DNA of 64,000 bases from assembly GCA_019009955.1 (NCBI GenBank), contig CM032232.1, forward strand, positions 72,442,001-72,506,000, written 5' to 3'. The position numbers and the translations under genes are program-made. Origin of the DNA: Riptortus pedestris (lineage: Eukaryota; Arthropoda; Insecta; Hemiptera; Alydidae). The notes under the pieces were generated by a model that searched no databases, was not told where the DNA came from, and saw only the letters and a program-made list of their open reading frames with translations. Positions 1 through 12,200 of this stretch are shown one piece after another; within the stretch, counting starts at the first letter, position 1; every line of letters starts with the position of its first letter.

Positions 1-500
1 AGGAAGGAATACGAATAAACATAGCAATTCAAAACGGAAGAAGTAATAAAACAAAAAGAGGAATCAATTATTGATAGAGGGAAATGCATTATAAGTAATA
101 GTTCATAATTTGGGCGAGTCACCTGTTCCCGCTACTTTACACCAGCTCTATATTTCATTTCCCTCGACTTGTTCAATAATTTGTACCAATTTTCTTCCAT
201 GAAGTTCTATGAATCACCTTTGCAACAAGAAATACACAGTCGGTCTAGAGAGTCCTCTTATTTTTTTTTGTGACAGATTCTGCGTAGTTTTTGATAGATG
301 TACTTTACAGTATGTAAGTAATTAAATCTGTAAATATTTGGTTGATTAACGGAATAGGACTATACATTTTCTTCGAGAAGACAATAATACCTCGAGTTAC
401 TAAAGTGTGTATTGTTCTCAACTGTGTGTATGAATTTTTGAGAATCCAAGCAATATGGCTTCGATTTAAGTCACGCATTTTGATTTCGTATGCTCGTTTA

Positions 501-502
<2 letters not shown>
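1..502. other. No recognised gene or repeat
   Basis: AT-rich sequence left of the first (TA)n array. Open frames are short and read into the microsatellite, so I treat them as chance. Nothing else is recognised. Confidence 0.5.

Positions 503-559
<57 letters not shown>
503..559. repeat. (TA)n microsatellite
   Basis: Perfect TA dinucleotide array directly before the 5' region of the first Helitron-type element. The same kind of array precedes the second copy (2424-2484) and follows the inverted copy (47323-47386), so the array appears tied to this family's insertion site or 5' end. Confidence 0.95.
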
Positions 560-564
<5 letters not shown>

Positions 565-2422
565 GTACCCTCTGTCGGTACATCGATTTTTTTCGCAAAA
601 TTTCTCGGTAACTTTTCGTTTCACATGTTATAGACACCATAACTGCATTTTGTTTCTTTCGTGTCTGTTTGTTTGTTTATTTGTTTGTTTGTTTGTTTAT
701 TTGTTTGTTTGTTTGTTACCTTTTCACGCATAAACGGCTGAACCGAATTTTATGAAACTTGGTATGTATATTACTACTAACCCAACTTAGACTTTAGGCT
801 ATATTAAATTTGTCTGAGACAAACAGGAGTGGGGGTTATAAGGGAAGCCTGAAATTAAAAATAGCGATATTTCGTTTTCTATTGGTTTTTCGGTAAATAT
901 GCACATAACAAAAGTTGTTTATTTTGTTATTGAGAGTAACTTTTGTTATATACACTTTTGTCGTATACCGAAGTTTAATTGCGTTATACGCTATAGATAA
1001 TAGCGGGAGTCAACAATATTATTTGCCAAAAAAGACTCAACCGAACTAAATAAAAGTCCGTCACGCAGGGGCTGCGTAAACTAAGCAGATTTCCCACGTG
1101 AAGTTTTACAATAGAGAAATCTGCCTAATAACAACTGTAGTAGTAAGAAACCTCTAAACCTAAAAAACATTATTTAGGGCGTAATAACCCAGTAGTTTCT
1201 AGCCCAAAAAACAGTTAACCTAACCTCTAAACCTATAGTTATGGAAACGGCCGCCAGAGCTCTCGTCGGAAACTCCGAACATAGCCTAAAGCCACACGCA
1301 GAATACAAATGCAAATATCTCGGTTAATATTCAAGATAGAGAATTAATGTATAGAACAATATTTATAGTAAATTTAATTTGCAATAAGATTGGTTCTATA
1401 CAATCTTTTGATCCGACGTATAGTAACGGAGATATTTCGAATTTTCGAAAATCCTCCCCTCTAAACCCCCCCTCCCACTGGTCCGATTTCAGCCGTTAAC
1501 GAACTTGATCTTTCTTTTTACATAAAACGCTTAAATATGAAGTTTGGTAAGGATCAAACAAAAATTGCGACCGCTCGAGCGGTCACAGACAAATATATAG
1601 ATAGATAGATATATATATATATATATATATATATATCTATATATATATATAGATAATATTATATACAGTTTTGAACGGACCTCATTTTCGTCATCTACTA
1701 GGTAGGATCGATGGACATTTGAAGAAAAATGTCGAAAATTCCGTCATGAGTACAACCTCAATAGCTGATTTCCCTTAGGGGAAATCTGCTAAAACTCGGT
1801 ATGTGTATTAGCAGTGAGGCGTTTATTATAATAAGCCATACCAACATTTCTATGGACGGGCAGGAGTGGGGGGTTATAAGGGAAGCCTGAAATTAAAAAT
1901 AGCGATATTTCGTTTCCTATTGGTTTTTCCGCAAATATAAACATAAACAAAAATTGTTTTATTTTGTTATTTGGAGTATCGACTTTTGTTATATTACACT
2001 TTTGTCGTATACCTAAGTATAAATGAGTTATACGTTAAAACTTTAGCGGCATTAACGGCTGAACGAAAACTTAACAAAACTGGGTATGTCAATTAGCATT
2101 AATTCTTCCATGATTATAAATTATATTAAAATTTTTAGGTTCGAACGGGAGGGGGGTTAAAAGGGAGGCCTGAAATAAAAATTCACCATATTTACATGTA
2201 TAAGAGACGGGAAATATAAAAATATCGAAGACGGTGAAGCCTTATCGAACAAATAATTCTATTATTAGCAAATCCACGGCAATGATGGGTATCAATCCTA
2301 AACACTGGGACGGGTAAATGTCAAAATATTGTGCAATGTAAAGCCTGCTAAAAAATACTGATCACCATTCAGCCTCAAATGAATTGCCCCCACCCCCGGG
2401 CGAAGCCGGGTATCTGAGCTAG
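560..2422 (+). mobile_element. Non-autonomous Helitron-type element, copy 1
   Basis: Starts just after (TA)n with AAAATTGTACCCTCTGTC, has a GTTTGTTTG-rich stretch at about 665-715, then the block ACGGCTGAACCGAATTTTAT seen in many insect Helitrons. It ends with a GC-rich hairpin at 2395-2410 (CCCGGGCGAAGCCGGG), then eight bases, then CTAG at 2419-2422 followed by T. A 3' hairpin a short distance before CTRR, with insertion before T, is the classical Helitron end. No Rep/helicase coding is visible. The interior holds repeated ~290 bp units (GGAGTGGGGGTTATAAGGG near 825, 1865 and 2150). A HINE-1 element is nested at 1053-1794. The exact 5' end is uncertain because it abuts the microsatellite. 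Confidence 0.7.
1053..1794 (+). mobile_element. HINE-1 element (Helentron-type), complete, nested in Helitron copy 1
   Basis: Left end AAAAGTCCGTCACGCAGG, followed by the subterminal block GCAGATTTCCC. Right end is the hairpin GATTTCCCTTAGGGGAAATC then TGCTAAAA, so GCAGATTTCCC and GGGAAATCTGC form subterminal inverted repeats while the outer ends do not match. An internal (TA)n tract lies at about 1608-1660. No coding capacity. The insertion sits in an A-run of a ~290 bp Helitron unit; unoccupied versions of the same site are at 2977-3000, 3279-3300 and 3485-3510. An asymmetric terminus, a 3' hairpin, a microsatellite core and no clear duplication are what Helentron-associated INE (DINE-1-like) elements show; the class assignment is inference. 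Confidence 0.75.
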
Positions 2423-2423
2423 T

Positions 2424-2484
2424 ATATATATATATATTATATATATATATATTATATATATATATATATATCTATATATATATA
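2424..2484. repeat. (TA)n microsatellite between tandem Helitron copies
   Basis: TA-rich array, with a few TTA and CTA interruptions, starting immediately after the CTAG end of copy 1 and running to the 5' region of copy 2. Confidence 0.9.
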
Positions 2485-4646
2485 AAATTGTAACCTCTGT
2501 CTGTACATTGATTTTTTTTCGCGAAATTTTCACGATAACTTTTCGTTTCACATGCTCATAGACACCATAACTGCATTTTGTTTCTTTGGTGTCTGTTTGT
2601 TTGTTTGTTTGTTTATTTGTTTGTTTGTTTGTTTGTTTGTTTTGTTTGTTTGTTACCTTTTCACGCATAAACGGCTGAACCGAATTTTTATGAAACTTGG
2701 TATGTATATTACTACTAAGCCCAACTTAGACTTTAGGCTATATTAACATTCTCTAAGACGAACAGGAGTGGGGGTTATAAGGGAGGCCTGAAATTAAAAT
2801 TAGCGATATTTCGTTTCCTATTGGTTTTTCGGCAAATATGAACATAAAAAAGGTGTTTATTTTGTTATTTAGAGTAACTTTTGTTATATACACTTTTTTC
2901 GTATACCGAAGTTTAAATGCGTTGTACGCTAAAAACTTTAGCAGGAGTCCACAATTTTATTTAGGACAAAAGACCCAACCGAAATAAATAAAACTCGGTA
3001 TATGTATTAGCACTAACGCTTTCATTATAACAAGCCATACCAACATTTCTAGGGACGGGCAGGAGTGGGGGTTATGAGGGAAGCCAGAAATTAAAATAGC
3101 GATATTTCGTTTTTTCCCTATTAGGTTTTCGGCAAGTATGAACATAACAAAAGTTGTTTATTTTGTTATTTAGAGTAACTTTTGTTATATACACTTTTTT
3201 CTTATACCGAATTATAAACGAGATATACGCTAAAACCTATAGCAGAAGTGAACAATTTTATTTGGGACAAAAGACCCAACCGAAATAAATAAAACTCGGT
3301 ATGTGTATTAGTACTAACGCTTTCCTATTGATTTTTCCGCAAATATAAACATAACAAAAGTTGTTTATTTCGTTATTTGGAGTAACTTTTGTTATATACA
3401 CTTTTGTCGTATACCTAAGTATAAATGAGTTTAAAGCTAAAAACTATAGCGGGAGTCAATTAATTTTATTGGGCTCAAAAGACTCAACCGAACTAAAATA
3501 AAACTCGGTATGTATATTAGTGTTGACGCCCTAATTTATCATAGGCCATACCAACATTTCTAGGGACGAGCAGGAGTGGGGTTTATAAGGGTGGCCTGAA
3601 ATTAAAAAATAGCGATATTTCGTTTTCTATTGATGTTTTTCCGCAATATAAACATAACAAAAGTTGTTTATTTCCGTTATTTGGAGTAACTTTTGTTATA
3701 TACACTTTTAAAAATGAAGTAAACACGGGATATACGCTAATAACGGGAGTCAATAATTTTTGTACTTTTTTATGGGGTTTTAATAAAGGAATATTATGAC
3801 AAATGATGTTATGTTTATATGATAGTTCAAAGTATGATTCGGATTAAGTTGAGGTAATCAATCTTCGTCACCCCCTCCTAATAACTTTATTATTTATTTC
3901 CAATAGAAATATAAACTATAAGAGCATTTCCATTATTTAATTTGTATAATCTACCTTGGTGTTATTGAAACAAATATTTAATATAATAACAATTTAAACG
4001 TTAATGGTAATGTCATTATGACAAAAAACATATGCGTTTAAACTCGATATGATATTTTCAGGGTGCCACGGGTTAAAAAATTTGGGGGTGGGAAAATAAT
4101 TTAATTCCATCCGGTAGATAAATTATAAAATAATGTTTTGGCATCAATAATATAAGTAGAAGAATGTTGAGAAGTCCCATGCGGGAACGGGAAGATGACG
4201 GGAGCCTTACACGTTAATTGAGTTTAGTTATTTCCCGTCTGGCATTCCTGGAAGCGATTTCCAGTGAGGAGATTCACTAATACAAATATAATCTTACGTG
4301 CAAAACTTTGCCTCTAAACTATGTGAGCTCGGATTGGCTTTTGAAAGGAAATATGTTTATTATAGATGATATTTAATTGTAATAAATGCTACCCATGATT
4401 ATGGTTTGGAATTATTGAAAAATAAAACGGTGAGTCAAAAAGTGTAGAGGGATAGATTAGGAAACACATTTTCATTTATCCTTCAAAAATAAAATTTCTA
4501 TTCTATTAATCCCCAAAAGTTACCATTCAGGGGTTGGCTATTTCGGAAATCATTACGTCGTGGAGGGAAGTGTAATTGTACACATTGAAGTCTTACTATT
4601 AGTCAGTCAAGAATGATTTCCCGGGCATCGCCGGGTACCTTAGCTA

Positions 4647-4647
<1 letters not shown>
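2485..4647 (+). mobile_element. Non-autonomous Helitron-type element, copy 2 (head-to-tail with copy 1)
   Basis: Opens with AAAATTGTAACCTCTGTCTG like copy 1, has a GTTTG array at about 2587-2655, the ACGGCTGAACCGAATTTT block, then several ~290 bp internal units (GGAGTGGGGGTTATAAGGG-type blocks near 2766, 3062 and 3572, with a shortened unit near 3300). It ends with the hairpin CCCGGGCATCGCCGGG at 4620-4635 and CTAG at 4644-4647, followed by T and another (TA)n. No transposase is coded. Head-to-tail arrangement with copy 1 fits rolling-circle products or repeated insertion at the same TA array. Confidence 0.7.
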
Positions 4648-4695
<48 letters not shown>

Positions 4696-4706
4696 CATAC
4701 ATACAT

Positions 4707-4742
<36 letters not shown>
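4648..4742. repeat. Compound (TA)n-(TACA)n-(GT)n microsatellite
   Basis: (TA)n to about 4690, then TACA repeats, then a GT array ending near 4741. It starts on the T that follows the Helitron CTAG end. Confidence 0.95.
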
Positions 4743-4744
<2 letters not shown>

Positions 4745-5862
4745 AATGTATTATGACATGAATTTCAATTTTTGTCTTAATACTAGAACTATTTATAGTT
4801 ATGTCATAGAAGTCATTATTTAAAAAAAGCAGAAACGTATGTATTTGAAATAATGTTAAGACAAACTCTAAGAATTCTATATAAACTTTCGTATTTGTGT
4901 ATGAAAAGTAATAGGGACTATTCAATTAGCGTTAGAAAAGGAGTAGGAAAATATTCTGAAAAATATTGGGCTTTACTAAATAAATAAATGGGCTAATCAA
5001 AGCTTAAAGCAACTAAGGCCCATTAAATAGATGCTTGTAAAATTTCCGAACCAGAGTTAAATGTGAAAAGCTATTAGACTATGGCGGGCTACTTTGAGTG
5101 TAAGGTCAATTAAGAAGTCAATTATTTAAGTAAAACTGCGGAGTACAAAGCTATTTGAAGAGAAAACAAGATGGAGTAAGGCTTTCAAGTTAAATTACCA
5201 TTATTAATTATCGTAAAGCCCTTCAGGTCTAACAACAAATGTTCATTGGACCACTAAGAGAGCAATTTGAGCTCTCCTTCAAAGGGGCTTTATTCGGGTA
5301 ATTGAGCCAAGGTCGTTGATAAGGTTATCATTAGTGTAATTTGGATATACTTCAGGATATCAGTAAACGCTATGTATGTCAGCATGTGGAATGCTCTGAT
5401 GTCATGGCATTTAAAAACGTTATTTCTTTATGAGGCGTTCACGTCAGAATGGGTTAAGCCACTCTCTCCTGCAAGTATTCTACATTTATGCTGACCTACG
5501 TAAAATCAATATCCCGGAACTATGATTTGGTCTACACTTCTGATTTTCTCAGAACCATTAAAAACCATCAAAACTTCATACTTAGGATTTTTTGGAATAG
5601 ATCCCCAGATACAACATTTTTTTACGATTTTTGTCTTTCCTGGCTCCCTCTTGCTACTGTCTTTATATGGCATAGGCCCCTGACAACAACTTTATCATTG
5701 CTGCGAACGGCTATCAGAATCCCTCAACTTTATGTCACCCCGGCAAGTTCTGTTTTGTGTCACCCTGCCGTCAGTGCATATGAAAACCTCGCCTCATCTG
5801 GTGCGATAGTTCTTTCTTCAGTTTCAGTTGAAGTTCCCTAAATGAGGCCACATCAAATACAA

Positions 5863-5906
<44 letters not shown>

Positions 5907-7502
5907 GAGTATGTTTGGCTTGTGTTTCTTTAAGTCTGGCGTCCTCAATTCTTATTTTTATAGATAGTAGCTCGAGATTTAAACATTTCATGAGAAACTA
6001 ATGACCTAGATTGTTGATTGACAAAATGGAACCAGGGCTTTCGCAAGAGGAAAGATGTGAGGTCGTAATTATGTTTTTTTTTTTAAAAAATTAGTTATTT
6101 TAAAAATATGTACCTATTGCATAACCAGTGTTGGAGAAAAAATAATTTGTTACAACTGGTTTTCTCAATTCTGATTGTTTAAGATCGTGTTTTCAGCTTA
6201 CGGTAAACCTCCAATCTCACTCATCTGCATTTAACAATGAGCTTAATAGTATTAATGAGCTTATTGTTTATTTGGGATCTTTACTGAGGTAGAAACTTGA
6301 ACTAAAGATGTAATGACTGCTTTTACATAACGCCCATGAATTTTTATTTTATTTTAGCCTTAGTCAATATTTATTTTTATTGTGTAAAGTAACTTCATTA
6401 AATGCTGAAGTTAAACAAAAACATTTGCGCGGTTGAGTGAAATGTTAAAATATAAAATATCTCGCCTAAAGATTTTATATAACTCTCCCTTTACTGGAGT
6501 TATTGCCTGTGGTTTCTGTTATATAGTTTGGACATATATATTAAGGGAGTAAATCCCAGAGTATATAGTATATCGCATGTCAAGCAAGAATAACAAGCAT
6601 ACAGCTAATGATTAACATATTGAAACGTGCGGGCCTAGAAATTATAATCGTGATTGCAGAAGCTACTATCTCAGTGAGCATATTTGCATGTCACACGCAA
6701 AATTGATGAGTTCCAAGCTATTTGATGCACCGCATGCATGCCCCCTGACCGGAATCTATAATCATTCCAGCTGATTAACAGTCGACCCAATTATTCAAAT
6801 GTATGCCCTTTCTTGTGGCTATGGAATATTTATAGATAAATGCAATGTATTTCATTTGATAAATCCAAGATCATCCCGTGGGAAGATGCCTGAATTTTAT
6901 TATGATTATTTTATCCTTGATTTCAAATGAAAAAAAACAAAAAAAAACGAAATTCATGAATAAAAAAAATATTCATTTAATAAAATGAAAGAATATTTTA
7001 AACGTGTTTTGTATTCTAGGTCCATTTATTAATCCTAATTTTTATTCATGAAGGATGGCTGCTCTCCCCCAGCCTAGTCTCGCCTAAGCGCATTCCGAAT
7101 AGAGGGGAATATTTTATACAATATTATATTAATTATAAACAATTCCAGGCTACAACATATCATATGGGCATTAACATACATACAGGTATTTGCATGCTTG
7201 TTCTTAAACGATAATCCTTCCTTGCATCTGCTTTCTTGAGCTAGGCGTTCCTGATTAATGAAACAAACATCTAATTATGTGTAAATTATAGGAAAGTCAC
7301 AAGGAGTGGCTTCAATTACATTCTGCATGAAACTAACAAAATACATACACTTTTACATAGTGTAAATAACTCTATACAAGGTCAAATAAAGGTGACTAAA
7401 GTTTGGCAATGAATATGCAAACTACAACAAGTTGGACTGACCTGGTATATCTGAGGTTCATAGATGCAAAAAGCAACTTCTGTGTTATCTATGTATTTCA
7501 AC
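4743..7502. other. Unassigned AT-rich DNA with a (CA)n array
   Basis: No gene is supported. A 117-codon open frame at 5488-5841 (plus) lies in a somewhat GC-richer patch, but I recognise no domain, and it has no partner exon. A (CA)n array is at about 5868-5902. The remainder is AT-rich without recognised repeats. Confidence 0.4.
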
Positions 7503-7986
7503 CTTCAGCAAACCCCCACTTCTGCTTATGTTACATAAACAATACTCTCTTATATAATAAACCACATTATTCGAAGCTTAAATACAAAATATTGTTTTCA
7601 AGAGACCTTTATTATTATGTTCTGGTGACCCCCCCCCCTCTTAAGTTCATGGACGACTAAAATTTGATTGATTGGGATAAAAATTATTCTGATTCATTAT
7701 AAATTACAGTACTAGACATAGTAAATAGTTTTCAATAAAATTAATATGATATATTCTGATATATTTCAGTAATTGTTTTTCTTTCTGGTAAGAAGTAGCA
7801 GACCTGTTTGTTTACATTTCAGAAGCTTGCTGTCGGGGTTTGTTAAAATTGACTGAAAGATTTCTTATTACCGTATGTAAATATTCAAGGTGGTGTTGTG
7901 TTACGAATATGAAGATGTATCTATTGTTAAGCTTTATGAGGGAAATCTGCTTAGTTTACGCAGCCCCTGCGTGACGGACTTTTTTT
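7503..7986 (-). mobile_element. HINE-1 fragment, subfamily B
   Basis: The 5' terminus (reverse complement of AAGTCCGTCACGCAGGGGC) is at 7940-7986 and is preceded by GCAGATTTCCC in the expected order. The interior matches the copies at 30261-31098 and 33210-34953 (poly-C tract near 7630, GTTTACATTTCAG block near 7815). The hairpin end and (TA)n core are missing, so it is 3'-truncated. Confidence 0.75.
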
Positions 7987-8240
7987 ACTTTAGCCACACC
8001 AGTTACTTTTTTATATCATTAGTGATTTACCGTTATTTAATAACTTATGTCTATTCTTCCTCGATATTTGATGCATTTTGGTGTTTAATGTTGCCAAAAT
8101 TCGGAAGCTGATGAGTGAAGCATCACACGAATTATCCCACCAAAATCGTTTGACAGACCCTAATCCTTCAGGGTTGTTGAGCCAAAAGATGTTTTTACCG
8201 AAATCAAACCCACGACTCAGTACACCAAGAAGTCCCCTGT

Positions 8241-8464
8241 ATTATTATTATTATTTATTATCGTCCACCTTTTTGCAACTGAAGCTAATTGGGACGGGTT
8301 ATCTACAGGTTACCACCCATTTCTAGCCAGGGTGGGACTTAGGATGTTATTTAATGAAATTCGCCACTAAATTATTTCCTTTGCCCAGGCAAGAATCGAA
8401 CTCGCCACTCTAGATTTACCATGTGAAATTAAAGTCAACGCTTTAACTCACATGGCTAACCCGA
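8241..8464 (-). mobile_element. tRNA-derived SINE, minus orientation
   Basis: Reverse complement starts GGTTAGCCATGTGAGTTAAA (A-box-like) and carries GAGTTCGATTCTTGCC (B box). The tail is a (TAA)n-type run at 8241-8260. It matches the SINEs at 14348, 20049 and 60085 throughout the tRNA head and the ~140 bp body. The family keeps a recognisable acceptor stem (GCTCAGG with CCTGGGC) in its better copies. Confidence 0.8.
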
Positions 8465-9055
8465 ACCGTGTCTTAATGATTAATAATATCTCAAGCCACA
8501 AGTGAACAAGTGATTTAACCTATAGTATTAACGTTTGTTTATTTTTCCTCAGCAAAACAAACAATCGTTAAAGCCACCCCATTAAGACGCTATTATCCTG
8601 CATTTAAAATGAGAATCATTTATAACGAGATAGTTCCAAGATAATCATTTCTAAGACATCACTGATAGAACATCATTAGGGAAAGACTGAGATGTTCTAA
8701 GATAAGAATCAACTTCGTGCCTCATTCCATAACAAAGATAACCCTTGTGTAATGAACAGAATAATTATCCTATTTCAGCTTGTAGACTTATGATGGTACT
8801 TATATTTAAAAGCTTATACTTATTAAAAAATATATATTTTTCATCCAAAATTGATTTATTTAAGTGTATTGTCTCCAGCAATTGGCGTTTATCATTCGCT
8901 TCTAAATAAAGTTATACATTTCCATGGACGGTTGTAGTTATTTAAGTTATGAATACAAAAAAACAAATGCATATCGAGATTATGAATAGGAAAAAAAAAC
9001 CAATGGCAATCTATGAGGAAGTTTGAAGATAATACTAATCAGGTGAATATTTATG

Positions 9056-9060
<5 letters not shown>
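8465..9060. other. Unassigned AT-rich DNA
   Basis: No open frame, repeat or RNA gene that I can support. Confidence 0.4.

Positions 9061-9110
<50 letters not shown>
9061..9110. repeat. (TA)n microsatellite
   Basis: Perfect TA array not embedded in any HINE-1 or Helitron copy that I can see. Confidence 0.95.
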
Positions 9111-9111
<1 letters not shown>

Positions 9112-9359
9112 GTATTACTTATACATATATATCTACGTGTTAATTGTATTCGATTAATCGTGAAGTATAAATATAAAAACTCTTGTAGTTTTTCTGGTAT
9201 ATTCTTAGAATAATAATAAATGAAGTTATAAAATTATGTAAATGTGAATGACTGTTGGACGAAGTCTGTGACTCTCTCATTGGTTCAGGTGAGATAGATA
9301 ACTGAGTTGAGGCAACTGTACTGATAGTGATATCTACTGAATTATAATATGATAAATGC

Positions 9360-9750
9360 TGATTGCAGATATAGCCTTGGAGAAGTTTACTCTCAAAGTT
9401 AATCGGCGTGGATGGAGTTCAGCAGCGCACAACTAGAGCTTGCCGAAGGGAAGTTAAATTTCACAAAATAGATCCCCATTTGCCCTCAAGGGTTGAGATT
9501 TGGGAAATCTAATTCCTGGGATATGGAATCTCCAAGGAGATACGTGTCGAGAGGGTTACACTAGGGCACGAAGGGCGCAGAGATTAGCCCAGCAATTAAA
9601 ATCGACTTGGAAACCCAAGCCTAGCTTGCAACTGGCCAAATTAGAAGACAAGGTTGCAATGGTTGAATGTACTTTCGTAGCTTGGTGTGTTTTTTGGAGT
9701 GGAAAATGGAGAAACGGATGCTTTCGTTGACAGAAATTTAAACACACAGA
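9360..9750. other. GC-richer block of unknown origin
   Basis: About 390 bp clearly less AT-rich than its surroundings. The plus frame 9500-9730 is open for 76 codons with a basic, Arg/Lys-rich sequence, but upstream stops and lack of a recognised domain leave it unassigned. A decayed transposon coding piece is possible. Confidence 0.25.
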
Positions 9751-11440
9751 TATTTATATTAATTATTTAATTTAGAAAATTAGGGGGAAAACAAAAAACA
9801 GAAATTGGACGAAAATGAAAGAATAAAGAGGACCTTTAAAGCAGTATAACATACTCTCATTCCGAACGATTGTATAAAAGTCAGATGAACACCACATTCC
9901 TATTAAAATTAAATATACAAAATATTTTGATGTAATTCATTTAACATTATGACAGTTATATGCATTATCTTCGCTCCTATTGGTACATCGAATCATAAAA
10001 TCTCATGGAATAATATTTATATATTTTTTCATGACAAATCCTATTCAGGATAAGTTCTATAATGCAAATTATTCGTTCCCCTAATATGTACAGATAAATT
10101 TGTAATTTTTTGTTCCCACCCTCTATAACCCCCCCCCCTCCTTAATCGATTTTAATTTAATGGGCAGATGTATAACTAGAGAGAACTATAGGCCTAAAAA
10201 TTAAATTTCAACTTTCCAAGGCTAGTCATATTTATGTTATGCATGATACGTCATGCCGAAACTAATCAAAATGGGTTCAGGAGAGGTCAAAATTGAAAAC
10301 TCTGGTTGAAATCGTAATACTGGAAAACATTGAGCGATCATAAACTTTCTATATTTCGTACAGTACAAGTAGAAATTGACTACGGCATTCCCTTCCCTAA
10401 ATACAATAGAAGAAAATAGACGATTTACGAACCTATCGTATGCAGTATGTACCTACGCGACACATTTCAGATTCAAAATTGGTCAGTCAATAATGGGTTG
10501 CTGTTTGGAGCGGGAGAAGTACGTAATCCCAAATAAGTCCCCGAGTTAGAGAGAGATTAAATAAAAAAATCCAATATATCTCTTTTATTTTTAGACGTAT
10601 TGAATAAGTTGAGACACAACATTTTATAGTCTTTCTTCCGGTATCAAACGTCATTTCCACGTGTCAACCGCCTCCAGATCTCCACGGAACCTGCATTTAG
10701 CTATAGAAAGATTTGGAACTCCTTAATTCTTGGCTTGATGAAATCTCAATTACTGGTCTGGTGCACAATAAAGTGGGTGGAAAAGCCACTGTTTTAGTTT
10801 GATTATTCAGTAGATAATATTGGGATAAAGGGTAGGTTGTAATAAGAGCTATAGCAGGATTGCTGTGAGTCTGATATGGGGAAAAGGAAGGTTACGGGGA
10901 TATAACTGTCACTGGTAGAAGATTGATAGGGCCTGCTCCTATCATCAACTAACCCCATTCCCATGTATTCCACAAACCTTAACATTAGCTAACCCCCATA
11001 ATACCTATAGTTATTTTTAACAAAATCCATTTTCGAAAAAGAAGATTCCAGAATAATGGTCTTTTTAACACTTTTGTTGATGACATTTCTATAACGGCAG
11101 CCAGTTGTTTATAATACTACGGAGGGTATACTATTTTTTTGAGTGGAGGCCAAATAGTTTAGTGAGAATATATGTATCATTTTAGAGGGCAAATCTTGGT
11201 TCCAGAGCTGGGCAGGCGGTGATACCTGTTGAAACAAACAGGGTACTTAAATCATTTATTATAAACATATTTATTATATACATCTTATTCACAAATAGAA
11301 TAAATGCTGGTAGCAGGTCATACTTAACATCACATTACCTTATTTTATTCCACTTTAATAAAAACTCTACATGTTTCACTTCGATCGACAGCCTCTTCAA
11401 TAGTATTTGACCTTAAACCAAACATTTAAGTCGCGATACC
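9751..11440. other. Unassigned AT-rich DNA
   Basis: Contains a poly-C tract near 10130 of the sort seen in HINE-1 relatives, but no end motif of that family. No gene is supported. Confidence 0.35.
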
Positions 11441-11449
11441 TATGAGAGT

Positions 11450-12200
11450 TGGATGCACTTGATTTTTCTTCTACCACTCGAATAATAACTAATTTTTATT
11501 TTTATTTATGGTTAAAACCAAAGTTTAGTCCTCAGTTTTCTGAGCGTATCGTCAATTTCTCTATTAAAATTATTCGGACATTTTGCAATTTCTACAGCTT
11601 CACTCATACTTCTTTCATCATAGTTCGTTACTTTAGCTAAAACCTCGTCAAATTTTATTTGGTAATTCCAATTATGGAAATTTTCTGCCTCATGGGCTTT
11701 TTGTTAAAACTAATTTTTATCTGGACTAATTTGTTTTACTCGCTCAGATACTCTTGTGCATCTAAATCTTCTGTATTTTTTCCCCACAAGAACTGTATTT
11801 TTAATCGCATGTCAACTTTTACACTTGGAACCATCTGAGGTTTTCTGAAAATGGCCATTATTGGTATTTCTTTCTATTATTAACTCTTCACATTATTAAA
11901 TCTTCTAAGACGATTTGCTTTATTTTCCGTAGTTCATTTCACTTAAGGTATATTGACAGATTTTCTCTAGTCTCAATCTCTTTAGCCTCATTTTTCTTGG
12001 ATTTTGTTAGATTTAAATCTTTGTTAATCAGTTCTTTATTGACACCGTTTATTCTTCGTCCGTATATCCTTCTATCCGTTTTCCAATTTTGATGGCTCTG
12101 TTATTCGGAAAGCTGTCTCGATTAAACTTCTTGGGGGACTCGCATTAGTATGAGAATTAATTTGGCGGTGGATTCCCAAAAAAAAGTCACTCGTCTCACA
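11450..12200 (-). pseudogene. Decayed Penelope-like retroelement fragment (GIY-YIG end)
   Basis: Read on the minus strand with several frame changes, the segment gives pieces such as ERVKQISPDKN, KAHEAENFHNWNYQIKFDEV and SEAVEIAKCPNNFNREID. The pattern EAxEIxKxPNNFNR is characteristic of the C-terminal GIY-YIG endonuclease region of Penelope-like elements. Upstream (higher coordinates) are weaker pieces, including LRRFNNVK. Many stops and frameshifts show it is dead. The assignment rests on short motifs. Confidence 0.4.

Noticed and set aside
305..640. Open frames made of IYIYIY or similar repeats at many positions
   Set aside because: They are translations of (TA)n or (GTTT)n microsatellites, not genes.
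1053..1794. HINE-1 copies as ordinary MITEs
   Set aside because: Outer ends are not inverted repeats of each other and no fixed TSD is seen; only subterminal repeats match, with a one-sided hairpin.
5488..5841. 117-codon frame as a host gene exon
   Set aside because: No domain, no partner exon with matching phase, and only moderate composition bias; left as unassigned DNA.
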